Assembly (NCBI GenBank): GCA_002307275.1
Contig: DBTX01000055.1
Coordinates: 1-33,359 of the forward strand
Source of the DNA: Hungateiclostridiaceae bacterium UBA1305
GTDB lineage: Bacteria > Bacillota > Clostridia > Acetivibrionales > DTU013
Reading direction: 5' to 3'
DNA: 33,359 bases
The first letter of the stretch is position 1, and every line of letters starts with the position of its first letter. Under the pieces are notes generated by a model. The model worked only from the letters and a program-made list of their open reading frames with translations. It did not search any database and was not told the DNA's origin. Made by a program: the position numbers and the translations under genes. Shown piece by piece: positions 16,146 through 23,886 of the stretch.

Positions 16146-17783
16146 TTAATAGGATTTTTTTAATATAAATTCCTTAGGAGTCAAACCCGTCTCCTTCTTG
16201 AAGACACGGCAAAAATAATTAGACGTACTATATCCCAGGTTGTAAGCGACTTCATAGGTCTTGCATACGCCACCCGAGAGCAGCATTTTTGCATGATAAA
16301 TTTTGATATCTGTTATATATTTAGTTATAGTTTCTCCGGTTACTTGCTTGAAAATATTGCACAAATACCCTGAACTAATTGATACATGAGAAGCAAGTTC
16401 CTTTATGTCAATTTCCCTGCTGTAATTCATATTTATATAAGCTTTCACCTTTTGGACCATATTACTCAATTCATTACCGGTATCATCACCCAGGTATTTC
16501 AAAACAGCTTCCTTTACTCTCATAAACCAATTTATTATTTCATATACAGAATTTATTTTTTCAATTTCCTTGAATAATACGCCGTCCTGCCCGATAATAC
16601 TGTATAGCAAAGCTTTATCATTCCTTAAATTATTAAAGACCAAATATGTTATTTCATAGCATATTTCAATAGCCTTTTCCCGAGGTGTTTTTTGCTGTTT
16701 AAAATAGTTTATGACTTCCTCAAATAATCCATTAATGGATTGAATATCTTCTAAATCTATAGATTTTTTTAATTCCTGCATCAGCTTTTCAAATTCCAGT
16801 TGGTATGGAGTTGTTTGGAAATTCTCTTCAATTTCAGTAAAATAAATAATACTGTTGATACCGAAATGGAAACTGTATTTTATAGCCTGGCTGCATTCAA
16901 TATAACCTTTTTTCAGATCAAGAATGCTTGAAATATTGCTGCTTACGCCTATAACTATTGATACATTAAAGTATTCCCTCATCATTTCAAGGACTCTTTC
17001 GAGCATTTCTTTAACTTTAACTTTGCTTTTAGTTGTATCATTCTCAGTATCTTCATCTATCGAAATAATTATGAATACCTTTTCCTGATCCAAATTTATC
17101 GTATAGCTATTAAATTCTTCACTGATAATATCATTTGCTATGCCGGTAAATGATGAACAGAACAACCTGGCATATCTGTCGTCCCCTTCCATTTCACTCT
17201 CAATAGGATTAAATATTTTAATAAGCACACAAAGAAAGCCTGCTTTATTTATTTCAATATCCAGATATTCTATAGTCTCAGTCAAATCAGGATTTTCAGC
17301 ATAATCACCTTCAATGAGCTTCCTAAAGAAATCCTGTCGCAGGACAACAATATTCTTCCGTATATATTCATTTCTTTCTTCACTATTATTCAGCAGTTTA
17401 TTTTCATATTTGATTTTTGCTGAAATAGAATCCATAATCTCAATCAGCACTTTCTGCTGTATATTCAATTTAACCAGATAATCCTCAGCTCCCAGCTTCA
17501 TAGCCTGCTTTACCAGGTTAAAATCATCATATCCGCTAAGTACCAGAAACTTTATCTCTTTATCAATCTTATGGATGTTCCGCATTAGTTCCAAGCCATC
17601 CATCACCGGCATTTTTATATCTGTTATAATGATATGCGGTTTCTGTACAGCAACGATTGATAGGGCTTCTCTGCCGTTTGAAGCTTCACCGATAATTTCA
17701 AATCCATATTTATTCCAATCAATGATTGCCTTCAATCCCACTCTGACAATCACTTCATCATCTACAATCAATACCTTTAACAT
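16146..17783 (-). CDS. YesN-type response regulator, AraC family output
   Basis: The 545-aa protein begins with a receiver domain. Its acidic pocket is D8-D9, the phosphoacceptor is D55 in IIITDIKMPVMDG, and a conserved Lys follows near residue 108 in EDYLVKL. A long middle region of about 300 residues of the YesN type connects to a C-terminal AraC double helix-turn-helix. That part begins INMNYSREIDIKELASHVSI and ends VAYNLGYSTSNYFCRVFKKE and TGLTPKEFI. The gene starts 27 nt after the sensor kinase stop, so the two are cotranscribed. The importer genes immediately downstream are the likely target. The inducer is presumably an extracellular oligosaccharide sensed by the kinase. Confidence 0.93.
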   Translation of the reverse strand: MLKVLIVDDEVIVRVGLKAIIDWNKYGFEIIGEASNGREALSIVAVQKPHIIITDIKMPVMDGLELMRNIHKIDKEIKFLVLSGYDDFNLVKQAMKLGAEDYLVKLNIQQKVLIEIMDSISAKIKYENKLLNNSEERNEYIRKNIVVLRQDFFRKLIEGDYAENPDLTETIEYLDIEINKAGFLCVLIKIFNPIESEMEGDDRYARLFCSSFTGIANDIISEEFNSYTINLDQEKVFIIISIDEDTENDTTKSKVKVKEMLERVLEMMREYFNVSIVIGVSSNISSILDLKKGYIECSQAIKYSFHFGINSIIYFTEIEENFQTTPYQLEFEKLMQELKKSIDLEDIQSINGLFEEVINYFKQQKTPREKAIEICYEITYLVFNNLRNDKALLYSIIGQDGVLFKEIEKINSVYEIINWFMRVKEAVLKYLGDDTGNELSNMVQKVKAYINMNYSREIDIKELASHVSISSGYLCNIFKQVTGETITKYITDIKIYHAKMLLSGGVCKTYEVAYNLGYSTSNYFCRVFKKETGLTPKEFILKKSY

Positions 17784-17810
17784 GTTTATCGCCCCGCTTG
17801 GTGGTACTTT

Positions 17811-19574
17811 TTATACGTTTTCATTATCATCTTCCATAGGAATTGTAATAAATATTCTTGTGAATTCACCTTCCATGCTCTCGATTTTTAGTCCATATTG
17901 TTCACCATAAGTAATTTTCAGCCTGTCATCCACATTTTTTAAGCCTATCCCGCTAACCCCTCCATCTTTATTATCGTCTTCCCTTAAAAGTACCTGTTCC
18001 ACTCTTTCCTTTGACATTCCGACTCCGTCGTCCTCTACACATATAACCACATTTTGTCTGTCGGATTTTAATGAAATCGTTATGTGGCCTATACCTTTCT
18101 TCGCTTCTATGCCATGAAAAATTGCATTTTCTACAATCGGCTGCAGAGTAAATTTTATGATTTTTTTGTCAAGCAGACTGTCCGACTCTATATTATATTC
18201 CAGCTTTACCTTTCCTTTATATCTTATTCTCTGAATGTATACGTAATCATCCAGCAATAGCTTTTCCTTCCGTAAAGTTGTTTTTTCAGAAGGCATTGAT
18301 GATATATTTCTAATAAGATTCCCCAATACATATACCATTTTGATCACACCCTCGGTGTTTTTGATTTCGGCCATCCACTTAACGGAATTCAAGGTATTAT
18401 ATAAGAAATGAGGGTTGATTTGGCTTTGAAGAACCTTAAATTCCAGGTCACGTTTCGCTTTTTCCTGTTCCACAACCTGTTCCATCATAATTTTTATATT
18501 TTGACTCATGTTATTTATTCCCGAATCTATTAAACTCAGTTCGTTTTTTACCTGGATATTGCTTTTTGAATCAAAGTTTCCAACAGCTATTTCCTGTATT
18601 TTTTTCAGCAGACTTCTAAGAGGAGCAGAAAGATTTCTATTAAAATATGTAGTAAAAACAGTAATTATTATAATGCTGCTTAAGAAAATAATAAATATAA
18701 GCTGTTCTAAAATTTTGTTCTGCTTAAGTATCATTTCACTATATGACAACACTTGAACGATTGTCCAATCTGTTGTCTCTACATGATTAAATACTATTAA
18801 TTTTTCTTTCCCGTCAATTTTTATATTGAAATAACCGTTATTATAGTTCAGCATGGTCTTAATATAATCAAGATTACTTAAATCCTTATTAATCAAGTCT
18901 TCATTTTTTTGAAAAATACATTTTCCAAACTGATCTATAACAAAATAATAGCTTTCCTTGTCGCTGGAATAGTTATTGAAAACTTCTGATATGAAATACT
19001 TATTAAGGTTTATAGACATCCATCCAATCCATACATTTTGATAGCTGTGAATGAGAGGTTTTATATATGAAATAATAAAATTCCCGCTCTTATCCGGAAC
19101 ACTGTTTATATAAAAAGGCTTTTTTTGTTTTTCACTGGCAAGTTCCGGTTCATAAAAGTATGTATTTACTGTATCTGATCCTGCAACAATTTTTGTTCCG
19201 TTTGCTCCTATAATGGAAACAGATGATGTATACTTATTTAAGCCTAAACTTATGATCAAATTTTGAAGTTGTTGCTCTATTCTATTGATTTCATCATAAT
19301 TTCCAGTAAATTTTTCATTCTTTTCCAATAAATTATTAATAGAATTATCCATTAATATGACATTCGAAATCTGTTCAACTGAATTTATCTGTTTCAGTAT
19401 GCCTCCTGAAAGTAATTTCAGGTTTTCATAAATACTGTCAACCGTATTTATTTCTATATCGTTTACGATATTAAAGTAATAAAAAATACTAATAATCATC
19501 GTTGGAAATACTGTTATTAAAATAATTGATATAATTAGCGTCTTTTTTATGTTTTGATTGATTAGTTTTGCCAT
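17811..19574 (-). CDS. YesM-type sensor histidine kinase
   Basis: The 587-aa product has a first transmembrane helix (about 12-34), an extracellular Cache-like sensor (about 35-285), and a second helix (about 290-310). A HAMP-like linker (NRNLSAPLRSLLKKIQEIA) leads to a His_kinase domain with QSQINPHFLYNTLNS, where His389 is the phosphorylation site. The ATP-binding domain shows TLQPIVENAIFHG, VEDDGVGMS and GIGLKNVDDRL. This is the LytS/YesM family, usually devoted to plant or microbial polysaccharide sensing. AGGTGAC precedes the ATG. The partner regulator follows by 27 nt. It lies 130 nt after the dehydrogenase gene, so it could be read from the kinase-isomerase-dehydrogenase promoter or its own. 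Confidence 0.93.
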   Translation of the reverse strand: MAKLINQNIKKTLIISIILITVFPTMIISIFYYFNIVNDIEINTVDSIYENLKLLSGGILKQINSVEQISNVILMDNSINNLLEKNEKFTGNYDEINRIEQQLQNLIISLGLNKYTSSVSIIGANGTKIVAGSDTVNTYFYEPELASEKQKKPFYINSVPDKSGNFIISYIKPLIHSYQNVWIGWMSINLNKYFISEVFNNYSSDKESYYFVIDQFGKCIFQKNEDLINKDLSNLDYIKTMLNYNNGYFNIKIDGKEKLIVFNHVETTDWTIVQVLSYSEMILKQNKILEQLIFIIFLSSIIIITVFTTYFNRNLSAPLRSLLKKIQEIAVGNFDSKSNIQVKNELSLIDSGINNMSQNIKIMMEQVVEQEKAKRDLEFKVLQSQINPHFLYNTLNSVKWMAEIKNTEGVIKMVYVLGNLIRNISSMPSEKTTLRKEKLLLDDYVYIQRIRYKGKVKLEYNIESDSLLDKKIIKFTLQPIVENAIFHGIEAKKGIGHITISLKSDRQNVVICVEDDGVGMSKERVEQVLLREDDNKDGGVSGIGLKNVDDRLKITYGEQYGLKIESMEGEFTRIFITIPMEDDNENV

Positions 19575-19642
19575 TTGTCACCTGTTCCAGCACGCCTTTT
19601 TGACAGCAACTTTAGTATACCATATAATCAATGGAATGATCA

Positions 19643-19693
19643 TCAAAGATATTTTACAGCGACAGCACCAGCATAAATTGTCATTTTCAACAT
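19643..19693 (-). CDS. Possible 16-aa ORF with a perfect ribosome binding site
   Basis: Directly after the dehydrogenase stop, TAAGGAGGTGCTGC leads into ATG and a 16-codon frame (MLKMTIYAGAVAVKYL) closed by two TGA codons. The ribosome binding site is among the best in the window, yet nothing long follows. It may be a leader peptide for the downstream sensor kinase gene or the stub of a lost gene. Expression is unproven. Confidence 0.35.
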   Translation of the reverse strand: MLKMTIYAGAVAVKYL

Positions 19694-19704
19694 GCAGCAC
19701 CTCC

Positions 19705-20928
19705 TTAAACGGCTCTTTTTCTTTTAAGTTCCGCTGCTTTCTCAATGACCGGATAGATGCATGATGAATTGCACAACATTCCGTAAAGCTCCAGAATCAA
19801 ATTGTATAATACGCTATTCCGGGAAATTCCGCATATATTTTCCAGAATCGTCTCCGGGCTTTCGCCGTTAATGATGTCGTTCACCCCGTCAGGATGAATA
19901 ACTGTGGGGTCGAACTTCATTGCTGCGGCGATACCCAGACAAATATTCACAGGATTGATTCCATGGGCAAGACAAAGGTTGGCCGCTCCGACAAGCCTGT
20001 CATTGGGGGACAATTTTCTTTTTACATCATTTCCCACCCTCTTGATGGTATCGCCAAGCTGCCTGTTGCCAAACCGGTAAATCAGATCGTCCACATGGTC
20101 AAGTATAATCTCGAGCTTTACGCCATGTTCCCTGGACAGTGCTATGGCAGAATCCTGCATTGCCTTTAAAACAGCGAGTTTGATAAATGGGTCCTCAATC
20201 GCCTCCCATATGTACTGATAGCCCTTTATTTCCCCAAGATATGCCGTAAGCGCATGTCCCATATTGTGTATGAACAATTTCCTTTGAATGAAATAGGCGA
20301 ATGGACTTGCAGGCCGCAAATTTTCAATCTGAGGGATTTCTCCCTTGAAACCGCTCTTGTCTACCGGAAGCTCGCAATACTCTTCTGCGCAAATCCTGAG
20401 GATATTCCCCTTCTGCATTTCAGGAGTTATCACCGGAACCATCCGTCCGACGGATGCTTCCACCAATCCGATCAGTTCGTTAAAATAACCGGTTTGAACC
20501 ATATCCAGTTCCTTTTTTATCAGTTCCGAAAGATAGTGATCCGCATTCAGAAGGTTTTCACAAATAATGATGTTGAAGCAATCCATCCTGCCCGACTGCC
20601 ACCGCCTTTTTAATCCTTCGGCTATGGGTTTTGCTATTTTGGGAAGTACATTTACGCCCACCGCGGTTGCCATAATGTCCGCCTCGGCAATTGCTCCGGC
20701 TACCCTGTCAATATCTGCTCCGTCAATCCCTCTTACATTTGTGACAACGGTCTCCCTGCATCCTGTTCCTGATAATACGCCAACAGGATATTCTCCGTCA
20801 CAGTTAAGCTGATTGACTATATTCCTGTTCACATCGATAAAAGTCACTTCGTAGCCTGACTGCGAAAACAACTGTCCGATGAAGCCCCGTCCGATATTCC
20901 CCGCACCGTACATGACCGCCTTTTTCAT
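19705..20928 (-). CDS. mtlD: Mannitol-1-phosphate 5-dehydrogenase-like enzyme
   Basis: The 407-aa protein has the N-terminal NAD-binding motif KAVMYGAGNIGRGFIGQLF of the polyol-specific long-chain dehydrogenase family. ENLLNADHYL, FNELIGLVEASVGRMVPVI and a C-terminal domain with KLFIHNMGHALTAYLGE follow, agreeing with MtlD. MtlD interconverts mannitol 1-phosphate and fructose 6-phosphate with NAD(H). At about 407 aa it is slightly longer than the usual 380. The ATG overlaps the isomerase stop (ATGA), with AAAGGAG just before it, so it is coupled to the isomerase. No mannitol PTS gene is present, so the partner substrate may be a related sugar phosphate made by the kinase of this operon. Confidence 0.82.
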   Translation of the reverse strand: MKKAVMYGAGNIGRGFIGQLFSQSGYEVTFIDVNRNIVNQLNCDGEYPVGVLSGTGCRETVVTNVRGIDGADIDRVAGAIAEADIMATAVGVNVLPKIAKPIAEGLKRRWQSGRMDCFNIIICENLLNADHYLSELIKKELDMVQTGYFNELIGLVEASVGRMVPVITPEMQKGNILRICAEEYCELPVDKSGFKGEIPQIENLRPASPFAYFIQRKLFIHNMGHALTAYLGEIKGYQYIWEAIEDPFIKLAVLKAMQDSAIALSREHGVKLEIILDHVDDLIYRFGNRQLGDTIKRVGNDVKRKLSPNDRLVGAANLCLAHGINPVNICLGIAAAMKFDPTVIHPDGVNDIINGESPETILENICGISRNSVLYNLILELYGMLCNSSCIYPVIEKAAELKRKRAV

Positions 20929-21476
20929 GGCTGCTCCTTTATCCGGGGTGCTCTCTGAATATCCTGATCCGTAAAGATATCCGCTTCATCCCTGCTTTTT
21001 GTTGAGAATTCCGAGACAACCGCACCCTCCGGGCCGGCCTGGAACCAGTGCTTTGTATTGGGAAGCAATGTATATTGGCAGCCTGGTTTCAATATAATCT
21101 CATGCCTTACCGTATAGGTTCTTTCTCTGCCCTTCGGCAATATCGCTTTAGGTGACTCCGCAGGTTTCCCTTCCACATACAGGTAAACCTCACCCCACCT
21201 GCAGCGGAAGGTTTCTTCCTTGCCGACTTCAGCCTCCACAGGCGGATGGCGGTGTTCAGGGCACGTCTGGCGCGGAAGGAGTATGAGTTCCTTTGCGCAG
21301 CAGCGGTCTGTGTTTATATATGTCACAAGCTCCAACCCGGTACTTTCAAGTTCATTTAATCCGAAATCGGCAACTTCCAGATTCTCTGTTTCCTCTTCTG
21401 TGAGTGCAATTCCGGCTTTTGTGAAATACTCCAGCGCTCTGCTTCTGGCGGCATTGTATTGTAATTTGTTCAGCAT
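20925..21476 (-). CDS. D-lyxose ketol-isomerase (mannose isomerase type cupin)
   Basis: The 183-aa single-domain cupin carries metal ligands His75 and His77 (PEHRHPP), Glu88 (GKEETFRCRWGEVYLY) and His143 (PNTKHWFQ). The spacing is that of the YdaE-type D-lyxose isomerase family. These enzymes interconvert D-lyxose and D-xylulose, and also D-mannose and D-fructose, in the cytoplasm with a divalent metal. In this locus of beta-mannosidase, GH130 and a PfkB kinase, mannose to fructose is the likely physiological reaction. The ATG overlaps the kinase stop by 7 nt and is preceded by AGGAGG. The product is highly hydrophilic with no signal peptide. Confidence 0.85.
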   Translation of the reverse strand: MLNKLQYNAARSRALEYFTKAGIALTEEETENLEVADFGLNELESTGLELVTYINTDRCCAKELILLPRQTCPEHRHPPVEAEVGKEETFRCRWGEVYLYVEGKPAESPKAILPKGRERTYTVRHEIILKPGCQYTLLPNTKHWFQAGPEGAVVSEFSTKSRDEADIFTDQDIQRAPRIKEQP

Positions 21477-22429
21477 GTACCTGATCCTCCTATCTCATTT
21501 TCTTCCATGAACTTCAACGTCTCTTCCATACTTTTAATACCCGTGGAGGCGCCTGCAGCCATAACACAGTGAGTGCCTGCGGCATTGCCGAGCTTGCCGC
21601 ATTCATAAAGACTACACCCCTTTGTCAAGCCTGCAAGAAAGCCTGCGACGAAAGAATCGCCCGCTCCGGTTGTATCTACTGCCTTGAATTTCATGTAGGT
21701 TGGTATGAGGTGTTTCTCTCCGTCTGTATTTTTTATAAAGCAACCCCTTTTACCCAGCTTGATTACAGCAGTCTTCACCCCCATTGCCAGGAAAGCATCG
21801 GCAATCTCCTCGGGCTCTTCTTTCCCGCTGAGCATGGCAGCTTCCTCGACACTTGGTATAAACAGGTCGATGTATTTCATACAAGGTTCAAGCACCTTCA
21901 TCCACCGGCCTTTGGAATCCCATGCAGTATCGAGTACAGTGTACTTTCCCATTTCACGCGCCTTTTTCAAAAATTCCGCACACGGGGCTCCGTCAAACCT
22001 TGGCATGAGCATTGTTCCTGCCACAAACACGATTCGGGATTTCCCGATGATTTCATCATCGATATCCTGAATGCCAAACTCCGCATTTGCCCCAAGATAA
22101 TGAAGAAAGGATCTTTCTCCGCTGGCATCAATCGTCACGACTGATGCAGAGGTTCCGGCGATATCATCCACCCTGAGGCCGTCCACATTGACTTTTTCCT
22201 CCTTCAGGGCAGCTGTCATGAATTTCCCGAAACCGTCATTCCCGACCTTTCCAATAATCGCCGCATTCAAGCCCAGCTTAGCCATGTCTATCGCCGCGCT
22301 CGCCGCACAGCCTCCGGTAAATAGATCTATTTTATCAACCAGTTGAAGCTTTCCGCTTTCAGGAAGACCAGTTACCGTCCTGGCAATTGCATCTGCCACC
22401 AGTATCCCCACACAAGCTACATCGAACAT
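21470..22429 (-). CDS. PfkB family carbohydrate kinase
   Basis: The 319-aa protein shows the ribokinase/PfkB signatures. The N-terminal substrate-binding GG is in DLFTGGCAASAAIDMAKLG (residues 36-54), and the C-terminal catalytic motif DTTGAGDSFVAGF has Asp258 as the base. A lid contact, GKVGNDGFG, is also present. The family phosphorylates fructose, ribose, nucleosides or 2-keto-gluconate. As the first gene of an operon with a mannose/lyxose isomerase and a mannitol-1-phosphate-type dehydrogenase, fructokinase is the most economical role. GGAGGAG lies 9 nt before the ATG. Expression should be controlled by the divergent ROK repressor through the inverted repeats that cover this promoter. Confidence 0.9.
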   Translation of the reverse strand: MFDVACVGILVADAIARTVTGLPESGKLQLVDKIDLFTGGCAASAAIDMAKLGLNAAIIGKVGNDGFGKFMTAALKEEKVNVDGLRVDDIAGTSASVVTIDASGERSFLHYLGANAEFGIQDIDDEIIGKSRIVFVAGTMLMPRFDGAPCAEFLKKAREMGKYTVLDTAWDSKGRWMKVLEPCMKYIDLFIPSVEEAAMLSGKEEPEEIADAFLAMGVKTAVIKLGKRGCFIKNTDGEKHLIPTYMKFKAVDTTGAGDSFVAGFLAGLTKGCSLYECGKLGNAAGTHCVMAAGASTGIKSMEETLKFMEENEIGGSGTC

Positions 22430-22445
22430 TTATTGTACTCCTCCT

Positions 22446-22470
22446 ATTTAGTAAATCTATTTTACTAAAT
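22446..22470. promoter_or_regulatory. Operator 1: perfect 10-bp inverted repeat at the pfkB start region
   Basis: ATTTAGTAAA, five bases TCTAT, and TTTACTAAAT form a perfect inverted repeat. Half-site length and spacing resemble operators of ROK repressors such as XylR. It covers the predicted transcription start of the pfkB-isomerase-dehydrogenase genes and ends just before the ribosome binding site. Confidence 0.75.
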
Positions 22471-22472
22471 TA

Positions 22473-22501
22473 AGTATATATCCACATTTACTATCATTCA
22501 A
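22473..22501 (-). promoter_or_regulatory. Predicted sigma-A promoter of the pfkB operon
   Basis: On the minus strand TTGAAT (22496-22501) and TATACT (22473-22478) are exactly 17 nt apart. The -35 lies inside operator 2 and the start near 22466 lies inside operator 1, so bound repressor would block polymerase at both ends. Confidence 0.7.
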
Positions 22502-22509
22502 TAGTAAAT
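22486..22509. promoter_or_regulatory. Operator 2: perfect 9-bp inverted repeat over the pfkB -35
   Basis: ATTTACTAT, six bases CATTCA, and ATAGTAAAT form a perfect inverted repeat. It shares the core TTTACTA with operator 1. Its centre is about 40 bp from that of operator 1, close to four helical turns, compatible with cooperative binding or a small loop. Confidence 0.65.
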
Positions 22510-22541
22510 TACTTATATTTTATGTTTTTTTCAGGATAGAA

Positions 22542-22570
22542 TTGACGCTGATATCAATAGATAGTATATT
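22542..22570 (+). promoter_or_regulatory. Predicted sigma-A promoter of the ROK regulator gene
   Basis: TTGACG (22542-22547), a 17-nt spacer and TATATT (22565-22570) give a strong consensus-like promoter reading into the regulator gene, with a start near 22577. Confidence 0.7.
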
Positions 22571-22574
22571 GATA
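22552..22574. promoter_or_regulatory. Inverted repeat over the ROK gene promoter
   Basis: TATCAATA, seven bases, and TATTGATA form a perfect 8-bp inverted repeat covering the spacer and -10 of the regulator promoter. Its sequence differs from operators 1 and 2, so it may be a weaker autoregulatory site or bind a different protein. Confidence 0.5.
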
Positions 22575-22614
22575 AGTAATACAGCAAGATTGGGATTTCA
22601 CTCGGAGGTGTGCC

Positions 22615-23838
22615 TTGACAAAAGCAAAAAGCAGAATATTGGGTGCAAACAATCAATCGACAAAAATGCAAAACCGTGCATTGGTATTAAAAATGATCTG
22701 TACAGGAACCAATGTTTCGAGAATCGACATATCAAGACAGACCGGGCTGAGCAAGATGTCCATAACCAATATTGTCAGCGAGCTGATAAGCGAAGGCTTG
22801 GTCGTAATTCAACCCGAACAGACGGATTCCTCAAACAGCAGTGCTGCTATCGGCAGAAAGCCCGTATCCCTGGCTCCGGACACCGGTCATCACATCGTAT
22901 TGGGCCTGTATATAGCCAGAGACTATGCCATCGCCACTCTCTCCAATTTGAAATGTGAAATGACGGAAGAAAAAAAATGTACTTTCAGTTTCGAAGAATC
23001 CAATATATCCTTTACGGACAAGATCAAAACGTTGATTCATTCCATGCTGGATGCCGGCATGACCGAGGGCAAAAAAATACTCGGCATCGGAGTCGCCTCC
23101 ATCGGCCCGCTGGACATCGAAAATGGAGTAATTCTTGAGCCACCGAATTTTCACACATTAAAAAGCATCCCGATCAGGCAGATACTCGAAAGTGAATTCC
23201 AGTGTTCCGTTTATATAGATAACGACATGAATGCATCCGCTTTGGCGGAAAAGCTCTATGGCAGCGCGAAGGATGCGGAGAATTTCACTTACGTAGGCGT
23301 AACGAATGGTATCGGCGCCGGTATTATCACTGACAGCGAGTTATTTACAGGGGATATGGGCTTCAGCGGTGAAATAGGACATATGACGATCAACTGCGAA
23401 GGTCCGAGGTGCGCCTGCGGTAATACAGGATGTCTGGAGCTTTATGCCAGTATCCTTGTAATTGTGTCCCAGGCGAAAAGTACAATCGCGCTTGGAATGG
23501 ATTCGGCACTCACAGAGCTTGCGGTAATCGACTGGAAGGATATCGTAAAATATGCCCAAATCGGCGACAAATTTGCCCTTAGCCTGATCGACAGACTTTG
23601 TCTGTATGTCTCCATCGGGCTTGTCAATCTGATTAACATGTTCGATCCGCTAACCATATATATCGGTCACGATATAGCACTTGCGGGCAGCCTTGCGGTA
23701 CAAAGGCTGCAATCCTATACGGAGGGCAGAACCCTCAGCAGCAAGTACAAGCGTGTCCCGATAGAAATCTCCTCGTTCGGCGATAAGGCTCCCGTATTCG
23801 GATCCGTCGCCATCGTGCTGAATCAATTGTTCCGGTAG
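22615..23838 (+). CDS. ROK family transcriptional repressor
   Basis: The 407-aa product starts at TTG (22615) with GGAGGTG 6 nt upstream. The N-terminus is a winged helix (NVSRIDISRQTGLSKMSITN, about residues 34-53). A sugar-kinase-like ROK domain begins near residue 95, with DNDMNASALAEKLYG, GVTNGIGAGII and the zinc-binding motif GEIGHMTI followed by CACGNTGCLELYAS. This is the XylR/NagC repressor layout: a sugar or sugar phosphate bound in the ROK domain releases DNA. The gene diverges from the kinase-isomerase-dehydrogenase operon, and the 185-bp gap holds three inverted repeats. The likely inducer is mannose, fructose or a mannoside. It is the only substantial plus-strand gene in the window. 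Confidence 0.92.
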   Translation: MTKAKSRILGANNQSTKMQNRALVLKMICTGTNVSRIDISRQTGLSKMSITNIVSELISEGLVVIQPEQTDSSNSSAAIGRKPVSLAPDTGHHIVLGLYIARDYAIATLSNLKCEMTEEKKCTFSFEESNISFTDKIKTLIHSMLDAGMTEGKKILGIGVASIGPLDIENGVILEPPNFHTLKSIPIRQILESEFQCSVYIDNDMNASALAEKLYGSAKDAENFTYVGVTNGIGAGIITDSELFTGDMGFSGEIGHMTINCEGPRCACGNTGCLELYASILVIVSQAKSTIALGMDSALTELAVIDWKDIVKYAQIGDKFALSLIDRLCLYVSIGLVNLINMFDPLTIYIGHDIALAGSLAVQRLQSYTEGRTLSSKYKRVPIEISSFGDKAPVFGSVAIVLNQLFR

Positions 23839-23886
23839 CCAATTAACTTGCCGCTTTCATAAATGCGCTTGTTTTTCACCAGCCTA

